Shown: piece after piece, positions 1 through 8,844 of the stretch
How positions within the stretch are numbered: the first letter of the stretch is position 1
Layout: every line of letters starts with the position of its first letter
Source of the DNA: Mesorhizobium loti
GTDB taxonomy: Bacteria; Pseudomonadota; Alphaproteobacteria; Rhizobiales; Rhizobiaceae
Length of the DNA: 64,000 nt
Direction of reading: 5' to 3'
Assembly: GCA_014189435.1 (NCBI GenBank)
Contig: CP050293.1
Coordinates: forward strand, 1,307,001 to 1,371,000
Notes under the pieces: generated by a model
Seen by the model: the letters and a program-made list of their open reading frames with translations, nothing else
Told to the model about the DNA's origin: nothing
The model's database searches: none
Position numbers and translations under genes: made by a program

Positions 1-1
1 G

Positions 2-85
2 GGGCTTGAATCCGATGGCGGCGACCGCCTCTACTGCGGCAGCACATCCGCCGGGGTGGTGCGGGCGGTGCGCCGGCCGCGATGA
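2..85 (+). CDS. 3' end of an upstream gene, possibly a beta-propeller protein (partial)
   Basis: An open frame enters from the left edge and ends at a TGA at 83-85. The 27 visible residues begin GLESDGGDRLYCG and end AVRRPR. This resembles the last blade of small SMP-30 or glutamine-cyclotransferase-like propeller proteins, but that is an impression from a short tail, not a firm assignment. The true start lies outside the window. It runs in the same direction as the aldo/keto reductase that follows after about 140 bases. Confidence 0.4.
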   Translation, partial: GLESDGGDRLYCGSTSAGVVRAVRRPR

Positions 86-224
86 GGCTGGGGCTGACGC
101 CGAGGTCACACTTGCGGAGCATTTCGGCAATTTGTCGCTGCCGGCTGGCCGTAGCCTGCTGTCGAACCTAGATAGGCTGTGCACCGGGCGGACAGCCTGG
201 ACCCGCTTTACAAAGGACCCCGAC

Positions 225-1073
225 ATGCCCGAACAGCCCATCACGCCTGCACAGATCGCGTTGAACGACGGCTCCGCCATCCCCCAGCTCGGCCTTGGCG
301 TGTGGCAGGTCGACCAGGATATCACCGCTGAAGTGGTGGGTTGGGGCATCGAGGCCGGCTATCGCCTGATCGACACCGCCGAAGGCTACCAGAACGAGGA
401 GGGGGTCGGAGAGGCGATCCGTAGCGCCGGCGTGCCGCGCGGCGAGCTGTTCATCACCTCGAAACTGCGCAACGGCGCGCACCAGCGCGATGCGGCTTTG
501 CGCGCTTTCGACGAGACGATGGCCAAGCTCGACATCGAGCAGATCGACCTGTTCCTGATCCATTGGCCGGTGCCCAGCCAGGACAGATATGTTGAGGCCT
601 GGAAGACGCTGGTCGAGCTCAGGCAGGCCGGCCGCATCAAGTCGATCGGCGTTTCGAATTTCAACCAGGACCATCTGGAGCGGATCATCGCGGAGACCGG
701 CGTGACGCCTGTCGTGAACCAGATCGAGCTGCACCCTCGTTTCCAGCAACGCGATCTCAGGGATTTTCATGCCAAGCACGGCGTCCAGACGGAAAGCTGG
801 AGCCCGCTGGGCAGCGGCCGGCTGCTCGGCGATGCGACCCTCGAAGGCATTGCCAGGAAGCACGGCAAGTCGGTGGCGCAGGCGATCATCCGCTGGCATC
901 TCCAGGAGGGACTGATCGTCATTCCAAAATCGATCCGCAGGGATCGCATCGCCGCCAATTTCGATGTCTTCGATTTCGAGCTGGATGCGCAGGATTTGCA
1001 GACGATCCGGGGCATGGATTCGCCCGAAGGCCGCACCGGGCCCAACCCCGCCACGGCCGCGTTCCTGTTCTGA
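225..1073 (+). CDS. Aldo/keto reductase
   Basis: An NADPH-dependent cytosolic reductase of the aldo/keto reductase superfamily, 282 residues, close to the family length. Visible signatures are the N-terminal GLGVWQV strand, the catalytic-tetrad segment DTAEGYQNEEGVGEA (Asp and Tyr), the lysine in ITSKL, LFLIHWPVP, the SIGVSNF motif, NQIELHP, and the cofactor-binding IPKSIRRDRIAANF near the C-terminus. It is nearest to 2,5-diketo-gluconate reductase-like members, but the substrate cannot be read from sequence. The frame stays open upstream to position 6. The ATG at 225 was chosen because AAGGA lies about 8 bases before it and family similarity begins there. Confidence 0.9.
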   Translation: MPEQPITPAQIALNDGSAIPQLGLGVWQVDQDITAEVVGWGIEAGYRLIDTAEGYQNEEGVGEAIRSAGVPRGELFITSKLRNGAHQRDAALRAFDETMAKLDIEQIDLFLIHWPVPSQDRYVEAWKTLVELRQAGRIKSIGVSNFNQDHLERIIAETGVTPVVNQIELHPRFQQRDLRDFHAKHGVQTESWSPLGSGRLLGDATLEGIARKHGKSVAQAIIRWHLQEGLIVIPKSIRRDRIAANFDVFDFELDAQDLQTIRGMDSPEGRTGPNPATAAFLF

Positions 1074-1100
1074 GGGGAGCTTGAGGAGCCAACCGTAGAG

Positions 1101-1153
1101 CTGCCGATCTCCCCCCATGTGGGGGAGATGCCCGGCAGGGCAGAGGGGGGCGC
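1101..1153. repeat. Half-copy of the dispersed palindromic intergenic repeat (right arm)
   Basis: This stretch matches the right arm of the roughly 180-base palindromic element found complete at 33.8, 36.6, 42.3 and 59.9 kb: a GATCTCCCCC...GGGGGAGAT hairpin followed by CCGGCAGGGCAGAGGGGGGC. Only this arm is present here. The matching left arm lies beyond the DUF559 gene at 1576-1634. Confidence 0.75.
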
Positions 1154-1172
1154 TGTCCCGCCGCCCTTGCCG

Positions 1173-1547
1173 TTATTCTGGCGTACCCGCAAGCCCGGCC
1201 GCTATCACAATATGTTGGCAGACATTGTCGATGTCGCGGATGACATCGTCATTCCAGAAGCGCAGGATGGTCCAGCCATCCCGCTCCAGTCGCGCGGACC
1301 TTGCTTCGTCGCTTGCGACAGCGTCGGTTTCCGCATGTTGGGAGCCATCAAGCTCAACGATCAGCTTCTTCTCCGGGCAAGCGAAGTCAACGATATAGCC
1401 GGCGATCGGAAACTGTCTCCGGAAGCCCAGGCCCATCAGCCGGTGCGCGCGAAGCTCGTTCCAGAGCTTCAGCTCGGCTGATGTCATGACCTTGCGCATC
1501 GATCGGGCGTTGGCGCGGTTTTGCGGAGGCAAGGGTGAGTGAGGCAT
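1173..1547 (-). CDS. DUF559 domain protein (restriction-endonuclease-like fold)
   Basis: A 124-residue protein of the DUF559 family, related in fold to Vsr-type very-short-patch repair endonucleases. Diagnostic segments are SAELKLWNELRAHRL, GFRRQFPIAGYIVDFACP (with the catalytic Asp), KLIVELDGSQH (the Glu-x-Asp pair) and GWTILRFWNDDV. The PD-(D/E)xK-like residues are all visible, so the nuclease core looks intact. The function of stand-alone DUF559 proteins is not established. The gene sits alone between two half-copies of a dispersed repeat, which hints that it moved in with, or split, such an element. Confidence 0.85.
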   Translation of the reverse strand: MPHSPLPPQNRANARSMRKVMTSAELKLWNELRAHRLMGLGFRRQFPIAGYIVDFACPEKKLIVELDGSQHAETDAVASDEARSARLERDGWTILRFWNDDVIRDIDNVCQHIVIAAGLAGTPE

Positions 1548-1575
1548 TGTCAGTGTTCGGTGGTTGTCGGGGTTG

Positions 1576-1634
1576 GCGCTCTACGGCGCCCCCTCTGTCC
1601 TGCCGGACATCTCCCCCACTTGGGGGAGATTGGC
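1576..1634. repeat. Half-copy of the dispersed palindromic intergenic repeat (left arm)
   Basis: Left arm of the same element: GCGCTCTACGGCGCCCCCTC, then TGTCCTGCCGGACATCTCCC and a CCCCCACTTGGGGGAGAT hairpin. With the right arm at 1101-1153 it brackets the DUF559 gene, the two arms lying in the reverse of their usual order. Confidence 0.75.
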
Positions 1635-1653
1635 TACCTTCGGCCGTCTCTGC

Positions 1654-1959
1654 CTAAATCCCCGAGCCGTCGAGCTGCTGGGCGTCTTCGCCTTCCCAGG
1701 GCGCCGGCATGGAAGCGCGGCTGAGATTGGCCGTCGGCAGCGGCATCCAGCACTTCAGTTCCGGTTCGGCATATTCGATGACGCGCCCGGGCGAGGAGTC
1801 CGACGCGCGCCAGCCTTCCGAGGCGAACTGATCGGCGCGCGACCAATAGGCGAGGTCGACTTCCGCCGGCCCCTGTTCGGACGGGCGCACCGTGACCAGG
1901 ATGCGGCTGCCATCCCTCGGCGCCATCGACATGTGGCGCCACCGTTCGGGCTCGTCCAT
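1654..1959 (-). CDS. Small hypothetical protein (DUF551-like)
   Basis: A 101-residue protein with no firmly recognised domain. Its pattern, a start rich in MAPRDG, then VTVRPSE, WSRADQF and a tryptophan plus CWMPLP near the end, is reminiscent of small DUF551-type proteins whose core ends in W-x-P-L-P. The ATG at 1959 was preferred over an upstream in-frame start because GAGGAGGAATT lies directly before it, an excellent ribosome binding site. No membrane segment or signal peptide is visible. It is a monocistronic gene on the minus strand. Confidence 0.65.
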   Translation of the reverse strand: MDEPERWRHMSMAPRDGSRILVTVRPSEQGPAEVDLAYWSRADQFASEGWRASDSSPGRVIEYAEPELKCWMPLPTANLSRASMPAPWEGEDAQQLDGSGI

Positions 1960-2084
1960 CGCAATTCCTCCTCGCACCTGTTCGTTGGGTGGAGTGTCGC
2001 CTCGCGGTCCGAAGGGGTCAACCCAAAGTTTGCGCCAGGGGGCGGCTCTGTACGATGTCAGAACGGGATGGGATCAGGCGAAGT

Positions 2085-2133
2085 TGGCGACCGACATATA
2101 CTTGGAGAGGGAACTTGAAGACGTCGGTCGCCA
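2085..2133. other. Inverted repeat in a 410-base non-coding gap
   Basis: TGGCGACCGAC (2085-2095) and GTCGGTCGCCA (2123-2133) form a perfect 11-bp stem around a 27-base loop. It lies in the gap 1960-2369 between the divergent small hypothetical gene and the HerA-like gene. It might be a regulatory hairpin or a repeat relic. Nothing else recognisable was seen in this gap. Confidence 0.4.
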
Positions 2134-2369
2134 GGGGCGGGGTTGGGACGCATCACGTTGGGGACGCGATGCAAGGTCAGGCTAGGCGCTTGCCTGACAT
2201 CTGCAATCGGAACGCCAGCCCATGGTGAACGAGTGGTTACTATCCACAGGGTTCGCCCGACAGACAGTGTCAGGACAGCTGTGCGCAACGCGCAACTGCC
2301 GGCCATGCGCGCTCGACGGGCTGTGATCCGGTTGATAAGCCCGTCTGCGAAAGGAGCGCCTGAGTCGAG

Positions 2370-3872
2370 ATGACCGTTGCGATCGAGATGGGACACACGA
2401 CCGCAGGCGCCCCGGCGAAGCTGGATCTCGAGGAATTGCTGGCCACCCGGCTCTTGGTGCAGGGCAATTCGGGCTCCGGCAAGTCGCATTTGCTGCGGCG
2501 CCTGCTGGAGCAGAGCGCGCCCTGGGTGCAGCAGACCATCATCGATCCTGAAGGCGACTTCGTGTCGCTGGGCGAACGTTACGGCCATCTGGTGATCGAT
2601 GCCGAGCAGCATACCGAGCGCGGCCTGCAGGCGGCCGGCGAGCGGGCACGCATCCATCGCGTCTCCACCGTGCTCAATCTCGAGGGGCTCGACGCCGAGA
2701 ACCAGATGCGGCGTGCTGCCGCCTTCCTCGGCGGGCTGTTCGAGGTCGCCCGCGACCACTGGTACCCGATGCTGGTGGTGGTCGACGAGGCGCAACTGTT
2801 CGCGCCGGCGGTGGCGGGCGAGGTTTCCGACGAGGCGCGCAAACTTTCGCTCGGCGCCATGACCAATTTGATGTGCCGTGGCCGCAAGCGCGGACTGGCC
2901 GGCATCATTGCCACCCAGCGGCTGGCCAAGCTCGCCAAGAACGTCGCCGCCGAGGCGTCCAATTTCCTCATGGGCCGCACCTTCCTCGATATCGACATGG
3001 CGCGCGCCGCCGACCTCTTGGGCATGGAACGGCGCCAGGCGGAGGCGTTTCGCGATCTGGAGCGCGGGCAGTTCATGGCGCTCGGCCCGGCATTGTCGCG
3101 CCGACCACTGGGCCTGCGCATCGGCCCGACCGACACCAGCCCGCGCAACGGCACACCGCGGCTGATGGCGATGCCGGAAGCGGCGCTCGAGGATGCACGC
3201 GCCATCATCCTGGCGGCGCCGCCGCCCGAGACCGTGCGCGCGCCGCGCCGCACGACGTCGCCGGACCTGCTCGACCAGTTGATGGCGGCGAAGTCGGCGG
3301 CGCTGGAAATCCGCCCCGAACCGGCGGAGCCGCAAGTCAGCGCCGAGGATCTGGCGGAGCGTCGCGAGCGCGTCGACCGCGTTCTGCGCGCCATCCTGGC
3401 GCAACCCGATGCGGGTTTTCGCGTGATCGGCGTGCTCTACCAGGAATTCGTGGTCCGCTGCCGCATCGAAGGCCTCGCCGCGGTCGTACCCGATCTGCCG
3501 GAGTTCCGCCGCATGCTGACGCGCGCCCGCGCCGGCCTCGGCTCCGAGACGACGCAGGATGACGCGTGGCGGGACGTTTCCGTCCGCGCGTCGCTGCTGC
3601 CCGACGACATGCAGGGCGTGTTCATGATGATCGCGCGCGCGGCAAAGGAGGGCTGGCCGTGCCCGAGCGACGCCGCGATCGCGCGTGCCTACGGCTCGCA
3701 CTCGCTGCGCCGCGCCCGGCGTCTCTTGACCTATATCGAGGAGCAGGGCCTCATCGTCTGCCAGCTCGACGGAACAGGCCGGCGCACCGTGACGCTCGTG
3801 GAACTGGCCTGGGCGACGGCACCGGGTGATCCAAATGCCGCGGAGGCGGAGCAGGGGAGCCTGGCGCTGTGA
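2370..3872 (+). CDS. HerA-like ATP-binding protein (DUF87)
   Basis: A 500-residue P-loop ATPase of the HerA/FtsK-like group. Walker A is GNSGSGKSH at residues 32-40 and Walker B is LVVVDEAQLF near 135-144; a sensor-like IIATQRLAKL follows, then an arginine-rich C-terminal part. Archaeal HerA pumps or unwinds DNA with NurA nuclease, but bacterial proteins of this type in Rhizobiales are uncharacterised and no nuclease gene is adjacent. The residues after about 300 show no clear domain and may be a partner- or DNA-binding region; the segment near 410-460 looks helical and wHTH-like. The ATG at 2370 begins just ahead of the conserved core. The gene appears monocistronic and is followed by a hairpin. 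Confidence 0.85.
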   Translation: MTVAIEMGHTTAGAPAKLDLEELLATRLLVQGNSGSGKSHLLRRLLEQSAPWVQQTIIDPEGDFVSLGERYGHLVIDAEQHTERGLQAAGERARIHRVSTVLNLEGLDAENQMRRAAAFLGGLFEVARDHWYPMLVVVDEAQLFAPAVAGEVSDEARKLSLGAMTNLMCRGRKRGLAGIIATQRLAKLAKNVAAEASNFLMGRTFLDIDMARAADLLGMERRQAEAFRDLERGQFMALGPALSRRPLGLRIGPTDTSPRNGTPRLMAMPEAALEDARAIILAAPPPETVRAPRRTTSPDLLDQLMAAKSAALEIRPEPAEPQVSAEDLAERRERVDRVLRAILAQPDAGFRVIGVLYQEFVVRCRIEGLAAVVPDLPEFRRMLTRARAGLGSETTQDDAWRDVSVRASLLPDDMQGVFMMIARAAKEGWPCPSDAAIARAYGSHSLRRARRLLTYIEEQGLIVCQLDGTGRRTVTLVELAWATAPGDPNAAEAEQGSLAL

Positions 3873-3878
3873 GGGGGA

Positions 3879-3897
3879 GCGCAAAGTCTGTTTGCGC
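3879..3897. terminator. Putative terminator hairpin between converging genes
   Basis: GCGCAAA, a five-base loop, then TTTGCGC form a 7-bp perfect stem just after the HerA-like gene stop and before the GntR gene stop on the other strand. It could serve both converging transcripts, though there is no strong T run. Confidence 0.45.
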
Positions 3898-3924
3898 CCG
3901 GTCCCGCTGAAACCAACTGGATTG

Positions 3925-4686
3925 TCAGCCTGATGTGACCGGCGTCGTGCTTGCGGCTTTCGGCTGGTCGCCGACGGCAAAGACGGCGCTCGCCTCGCTG
4001 ACGATGGAAACGTGGTCGCGCGCAGCCTTGCCGGCAGCAGCGCCGTCGCCACGCAGGATCGCGGTGACGATGGCGTCGTGCTCTTGCCAGGATTTGGCGA
4101 GCCGCCCCGGCAGCATGAATTGCGCGCGGCGGAACGGCGCCAGCCGGCTCCGCGTCATCACTGTCATTTCGTAGATATGGGCATTGTGGGCGCCGCGATA
4201 GAGCCGGCTGTGGAACTCGGTGTTGAAATATTCATAGTCCTCTTCGGCACCCAGCTGCACCAGTCGTGCCGAAGCCTGATGCTCGATCTCTAGCGAGCGG
4301 CGCTCGGCGCTGGTCATGCGAGCGGCCGAGAAGCGGGCGCATATCGCCTCCAGTTCGGCCATGCTCTCGAACATCGAGGCAAGATGCTCTTGCGTCACCA
4401 CGGCGACGATGGCGCCCCGGTTCGGCCGCCTCTCGACCAGGCCCATGGCGCTGAGCTGGCCGAGCGCCTCCCGGACCGGGGTGCGTGACACGTCGAAGCG
4501 AGCGGCGAGCGAGGTCTCGTCGAGCTTTTCGCCGGGGCGCAGGAAGCCGGTGACGATCCGGTCGCCGATCGCCCTCACCATCTGATCCACGGTCGTGCCC
4601 GACCTGATCAAGTTGCGCTTCCCCGACAAATCTCCTCCGTCCCGTCTTCTTTTGGAGTCGGTCGGCGCACCGGCCCGTCGACTCAA
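3925..4686 (-). CDS. GntR-family transcriptional regulator, FCD subfamily
   Basis: A 253-residue DNA-binding regulator. An N-terminal winged helix (about residues 33-95) carries the GntR signature LRPGEKLDETSLAARFDVSR and TPVREALGQL. It is followed by an all-helical FCD effector domain with the metal- or ligand-binding pattern FNTEFHSRLYRGAHN. It is divergent from the BMP-type transporter and biuret/triuret operon, so it is most likely that operon's local regulator responding to a pathway compound. Two inverted copies of a TGCATGCA-centred site in the shared 218-base promoter region are its probable operators. Confidence 0.9.
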   Translation of the reverse strand: MSRRAGAPTDSKRRRDGGDLSGKRNLIRSGTTVDQMVRAIGDRIVTGFLRPGEKLDETSLAARFDVSRTPVREALGQLSAMGLVERRPNRGAIVAVVTQEHLASMFESMAELEAICARFSAARMTSAERRSLEIEHQASARLVQLGAEEDYEYFNTEFHSRLYRGAHNAHIYEMTVMTRSRLAPFRRAQFMLPGRLAKSWQEHDAIVTAILRGDGAAAGKAARDHVSIVSEASAVFAVGDQPKAASTTPVTSG

Positions 4687-4746
4687 TACGACTCTCTATG
4701 CCTCTATTTTAATCTGCCTGTCAAACTGGCTGTTTTCAAGGCAAAA

Positions 4747-4849
4747 AGTGCATGCAATTGCCTGCTACATGAGCAGGTTCTTTTGGATCGATGATTGATT
4801 TAATTCAATAAATTTCGCCAAACGAACTGGCATGGCGATTGCATGCACT
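4747..4849. promoter_or_regulatory. Two inverted candidate GntR operators
   Basis: AGTGCATGCAATTGCC at 4747-4762 and, on the opposite strand, AGTGCATGCAATCGCC at 4834-4849 match at 15 of 16 positions. Each has the palindromic core TGCATGCA, and the cores sit 91 bases apart. FCD-type GntR proteins usually bind short palindromes of this sort. The second copy is about 55 bases before the BMP gene start. Confidence 0.6.
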
Positions 4850-4904
4850 TTCCTGACGGCATGTTAACCGACCCGGAAAAGGGTCCTACAGGGGAGCATT
4901 CACA

Positions 4905-6032
4905 ATGACCGCGAGATTCACGCTTAACCGCCGCGAGCTGCTCAAGACCTCTGCCGCCGGAGCCGCGCTCGGCCTGGCCTCGGCATCCTTTCCAATCGGC
5001 CGCGCCTTCGCCGCCTCTGCCACCGTCGGCTTCATCTATGTCGGGCCGAAGGACGACTATGGCTACAACCAGGCGCATGCCGAGGGTGCGGCGGCGCTGA
5101 AGGGCATCGAGGGCATCACCGTCGTCGAGGAGGAGAACGTGCCGGAGACGATCGATGTCCAGAAGACGATGGAATCGATGATCAATCTCGACGGCGCTTC
5201 GCTGATCTTCCCGACCTCCTTCGGCTATTTCGACCCCCACATGCTGGCCATGTGCGCGAAATTTCCCGACGTGCAGTTCCGCCATTGCGGCGGCATGTGG
5301 GACAAGGCCAAGCACCCGATGAATGCCGGCTCCTATTTCGGCTACATCGGCATGGGCCAGTATCTCAACGGCGTCGTCGCCGGCCACACCTCGAAGACCA
5401 AAAAGCTCGGCTTCGTCGCCGCCAAGCCGATCCCGCAGGTGCTGCTCAACATCAACTCCTTCCTGCTGGGCGCGCGCTCGGTCGATCCGGCCATCACCTG
5501 CCAGGTCATCTTCACCGGCGAATGGTCGCTGGCGGTCAAGGAGGCGGAAGCCACCAACGCGCTGGTCGACCAGGGCGCCGACGTCATCACCTGCCATGTC
5601 GACAGCCCCAAGGTGGTGGTCGAGACGGCCGCCGGGCGCGGCGCCTTCGTCTGCGGCTATCACGCCAACCAGAGCCCGCTGGCGCCGGAAAAATACCTCA
5701 CCGGCGCCGAGTGGAACTGGGCCAAGGTCTACAAGATGTTCGTCGACGATCTGATGGCCGGCACGCCGCTGCCCAACTTCACGCGCGGCGGGCTGGCCGA
5801 CGGCTTCGTCAAGATGAGCCCGCTCGGCCCCGCCGTCTCCGAGTCAGCCCGCAAGCAGTTCGACGCCACGCTGGCCGAAATGATGAAGGGCGGCTTCGCC
5901 GTCATCAAGGGACCGCTGAAAAGCAACAAGGGCGCTGTCGTCGCCACCGAGGGCAAGGCCTTCGTCGAAACCGCCATCGAGCTCGAAAGCATGGACTATC
6001 TGGTCGAGGGCGTCGTCGGCTCGACCGCGTGA
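4905..6032 (+). CDS. BMP-family ABC transporter substrate-binding protein
   Basis: A periplasmic binding protein of the BMP/PnrA family, 375 residues. The N-terminus has a twin-arginine-like signal (NRRELLKTSAAGAALGL) ending near AFA, so it is probably exported folded by Tat. The mature part shows the family features GFIYVGPKDDYGYNQAH, a central HCGGMWD segment and FTGEWS. Classical BMP proteins bind purine nucleosides. Here the operon encodes biuret- and allophanate-degrading enzymes, so a small urea-like amide is the more likely ligand; this is inferred from context. The ATG at 4905 is preceded by AGGGGAG. Confidence 0.88.
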   Translation: MTARFTLNRRELLKTSAAGAALGLASASFPIGRAFAASATVGFIYVGPKDDYGYNQAHAEGAAALKGIEGITVVEEENVPETIDVQKTMESMINLDGASLIFPTSFGYFDPHMLAMCAKFPDVQFRHCGGMWDKAKHPMNAGSYFGYIGMGQYLNGVVAGHTSKTKKLGFVAAKPIPQVLLNINSFLLGARSVDPAITCQVIFTGEWSLAVKEAEATNALVDQGADVITCHVDSPKVVVETAAGRGAFVCGYHANQSPLAPEKYLTGAEWNWAKVYKMFVDDLMAGTPLPNFTRGGLADGFVKMSPLGPAVSESARKQFDATLAEMMKGGFAVIKGPLKSNKGAVVATEGKAFVETAIELESMDYLVEGVVGSTA

Positions 6033-6050
6033 TCTGAGGGGAGCGGGGCG

Positions 6051-7193
6051 ATGACGGATACGGTGACAGGGGCCGGCATGCCGGCACTGTTCGGCGCCAG
6101 GGGATATCCTCCGGCGCTGGAATGGGTCGCGCGGCGGGCGGAGGCTTTCGTCATTCCGCTCGCGGCGCTGGTCGTCGGCATGGCCCTGTTCAGCCTGTTC
6201 ATAGCACTGGTCGGCAAGTCGCCGATCCTGCTCTATGAGACCATGTGGCGGGGCGGCTTCGGTTCGTGGTTTTCCATTCAGAACTCGCTGTCGCGGGCCG
6301 CACCGCTGCTGCTGGCTGCGCTGTGTGTGGCGCTGCCGGCGCGGCTTGGCCTCGTCGTCATCGGCGGCGAAGGCGCCATCGTGCTCGGCGGCGTCGGCGC
6401 CGCTGCCATCGGCGCCGCGCTGAGCGGCGCGCCATCGTCAATCGTCATTCTTGCCATGGGTGTGGTGGGCATGGCCGCCGGCGGCATCTGGATCGGTGCC
6501 GTCGGCGCGCTGCGCCACTACCGGGCTGTCAACGAAACCATCTCCAGCCTGCTGATGGCCTACATCGCCATCGCGCTGATGAACCAACTGGTTGAGGGGC
6601 CGTTGCGCGACCCGGCCTCGCTTAACAAGCCGTCGACGCAGCCGCTGGCCGACATCTACCGCATTGGCAACATTCCGGGCATGGACGTGCATTGGGGGCT
6701 GGTCGTCGGCGTCGTCGCCTGCATTCTCTCCTGGGTGCTCATCGAAAAGACCCGCTGGGGGTTTGCCGCGCGCATTGCCGGCGGCAATGTGCGGGCAGCA
6801 CAGGTGCAGGGGCTTGCCGTCGGGCCGCTGATCGTCGGTTTCACCGCACTGGCCGGCGGTTTCGCGGGGCTGGCCGGCATGCTGGAAGTCGCCGCCGTGC
6901 AGGGCAACGCCAATGCCTCGCTCGCCGCCGGCTATGGCTACACCGGCATCCTCGTCGCCTTTCTTGCCCGCCACAATCCGCTGGCCATCATCCCGGTCGC
7001 CATCCTGCTTGGCGGCATCGACGCTTCGGGCGGGCTGATCCAGCGCCGCATGGAACTGCCCGACGCCACCGTGCTGGTGCTGCAAGGCATGATCTTCATC
7101 GTCATCCTGTTCAGTGAAACCTTCTACGGCCGCTTCAAGGCCTTCAATCCCGACCTCTGGAAAAGGCCCGATCTCTTGAGGGGGACTGCCTGA
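6051..7193 (+). CDS. ABC transporter permease (BMP-type system, subunit 1)
   Basis: A 380-residue inner-membrane permease of the branched-chain/nucleoside permease family (BPD_transp_2), with about ten hydrophobic segments. The conserved cytoplasmic loop reads AARIAGGNVRAAQVQGL, where the nucleotide-binding subunit docks. It starts 18 bases after the substrate-binding gene, and its last base overlaps the start of the second permease, so the two are translationally coupled. It would pair with the second permease to form the channel for the operon's amide substrate. Confidence 0.88.
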   Translation: MTDTVTGAGMPALFGARGYPPALEWVARRAEAFVIPLAALVVGMALFSLFIALVGKSPILLYETMWRGGFGSWFSIQNSLSRAAPLLLAALCVALPARLGLVVIGGEGAIVLGGVGAAAIGAALSGAPSSIVILAMGVVGMAAGGIWIGAVGALRHYRAVNETISSLLMAYIAIALMNQLVEGPLRDPASLNKPSTQPLADIYRIGNIPGMDVHWGLVVGVVACILSWVLIEKTRWGFAARIAGGNVRAAQVQGLAVGPLIVGFTALAGGFAGLAGMLEVAAVQGNANASLAAGYGYTGILVAFLARHNPLAIIPVAILLGGIDASGGLIQRRMELPDATVLVLQGMIFIVILFSETFYGRFKAFNPDLWKRPDLLRGTA

Positions 7194-8119
7194 TGGATGC
7201 GACCGAGATCGGCCTCTGGGGCGTGCCGCTGGCCGTACTCGGTGGCGCCATCCGCGTGTCGACGCCCTTCATCTTCGTCTCGCTGGGCGAGGCGATCACC
7301 GAGCGTTCGGGCCGCATCAATCTGGGGCTGGAAGGCACGCTGGTCTTCGGTGCGATGACCGCCTATGCGGTGGCGGTGATGACGGGCTCGCCATGGCTCG
7401 GCCTTCTCGCCGCAGCTTTCGCCGGCCTGTGCTTCGGCCTGTTTCATGGCTGGATCTGCAAATTCCCGGGGGTTAACGACATCGCCATCGGCATCGCGCT
7501 GATGCTGTTCGGCTCGGGTCTCGCCTTCTTCTTCGGCAAGCCGTTCATCAAGCCGAAGGCGCCCAACCTGCCGGCCATTCCCTTCGGCGGCTGGTCGGAT
7601 ATTCCCCAGGTGCGGGCGGCGCTCGACGTCAACGTGCTGTTCCTGATCGGCGCGGTGCTTTCGGTCATCCTATGGTGGGCCTTCCGCAACACGCGCGCCG
7701 GCCTGATCCTGCGCGTCGTCGGCGACAGTTCGGATGCGGCACGCGCCATGGGCCTCAACCCCGATACGGTGCGGCTGCTGGCCACCGGCGTCGGTGGTGC
7801 GCTGGCCGGCATCGGCGGCGGCTATCTGTCGCTCTACTATCCCGGCAGCTGGACCGAACGCATCTCGTCGGGCCAGGGCCTGATGGCGGTGGCGCTGGTC
7901 ATATTCGCGCGCTGGAACCCGCTCGGCTGCTTTGCCGCAGCACTTCTGTTCGGCGGGGCAGGCGCGCTTGGGCCGGCGCTGCAATCGGTCGGCGTGACGC
8001 AGGGCTACTATCTGTTTTACGCCGCTCCCTACATCCTCACCCTCATCATCATGATCGCCACTTCGTCGCCGACGCGCTCGCTTGCCGGCGCGCCGGGGGA
8101 ACTGTCGATCACCAAATGA
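7193..8119 (+). CDS. ABC transporter permease (BMP-type system, subunit 2)
   Basis: The second, shorter permease, 308 residues, of the YufQ/NupQ type. It has about eight to nine membrane segments and the recognisable [20 protein letters not shown] near the N-terminus and [19 protein letters not shown] in the coupling loop. It overlaps the first permease by one base, and the following biuH gene starts 14 bases after its stop. Together with the first permease, the BMP protein and the ATPase at 8845 it makes a complete importer. Confidence 0.88.
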   Translation: MDATEIGLWGVPLAVLGGAIRVSTPFIFVSLGEAITERSGRINLGLEGTLVFGAMTAYAVAVMTGSPWLGLLAAAFAGLCFGLFHGWICKFPGVNDIAIGIALMLFGSGLAFFFGKPFIKPKAPNLPAIPFGGWSDIPQVRAALDVNVLFLIGAVLSVILWWAFRNTRAGLILRVVGDSSDAARAMGLNPDTVRLLATGVGGALAGIGGGYLSLYYPGSWTERISSGQGLMAVALVIFARWNPLGCFAAALLFGGAGALGPALQSVGVTQGYYLFYAAPYILTLIIMIATSSPTRSLAGAPGELSITK

Positions 8120-8133
8120 CTGGAGTTTTGCCT

Positions 8134-8835
8134 ATGAACGCCAGAGCCGAATTCATCCAGCACACGATCGATGCCGAGCCTTATCCGTGGCCCTACAATG
8201 GCGATCTGCGGCCCGACAACACGGCGCTGATCATCATCGACATGCAGACCGATTTCTGCGGGCCGGGCGGCTATGTCGACCATATGGGGTACGACCTGTC
8301 CTTGGTGCGCGCGCCGATCGGGCCGATCAAGTCGGTGCTCTCGGTCATGCGAGCCAAGGGCTACGCCATTATCCACACGCGAGAAGGGCATCGGCCCGAT
8401 CTCGCCGACCTGCCGGCCAACAAGCGCTGGCGCTCGCGCCGCATCAGTGCCGGCATCGGCGATCCCGGTCCGTGCGGGCGCATCCTGGTGCGCGGCGAGC
8501 CTGGCTGGGACATCATTCCCGACCTCTACCCGATCGAGGGCGAGCCGATCATCGACAAGCCCGGCAAGGGCTCGTTCTGCGCCACCGATCTGGAGCTGAT
8601 CCTCAACCAGCGCGGCATCCAGAATATCGTGCTGACCGGTATCACCACGGATGTTTGCGTGCACACCACCATGCGCGAGGCCAACGACCGCGGCTATGAA
8701 TGCATGATGCTGGAGGATTGCTGCGGGGCGACCGACCACGGCAACCATCTGGCGGCGATCAAGATGATCAAGATGCAGGGCGGTGTCTTCGGCACGGTGT
8801 CGAATTCGACGGCGCTCGTCGCGCAGCTGCCGTGA
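8134..8835 (+). CDS. biuH: Biuret amidohydrolase (isochorismatase-like cysteine hydrolase)
   Basis: Hydrolyses biuret to allophanate and ammonia in the cytoplasm. The 233-residue protein belongs to the isochorismatase-like superfamily. The catalytic triad sits exactly where it does in Rhizobium leguminosarum BiuH: Asp36 in IIIDMQTDF, Lys142 in IDKPGKGSF and Cys175 in TTDVCVHTT. The N-terminal PYPWPYNG...RPDNTAL stretch is also BiuH-like. ATG 8134 was chosen because TGGAG lies 8-9 bases upstream; an earlier ATG at 8116 overlaps the permease stop. It lies between transporter genes, with its likely partner hydrolase at 10374 and the allophanate hydrolase at 11382. Confidence 0.85.
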   Translation: MNARAEFIQHTIDAEPYPWPYNGDLRPDNTALIIIDMQTDFCGPGGYVDHMGYDLSLVRAPIGPIKSVLSVMRAKGYAIIHTREGHRPDLADLPANKRWRSRRISAGIGDPGPCGRILVRGEPGWDIIPDLYPIEGEPIIDKPGKGSFCATDLELILNQRGIQNIVLTGITTDVCVHTTMREANDRGYECMMLEDCCGATDHGNHLAAIKMIKMQGGVFGTVSNSTALVAQLP

Positions 8836-8844
8836 GGGTGCACC

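Noticed and set aside
2058..4052. A 664-residue minus-strand frame opposite the HerA-like gene
   Set aside because: It is a long high-GC shadow, rich in Arg, Ala and His, with no family pattern, opposite a clear P-loop ATPase.
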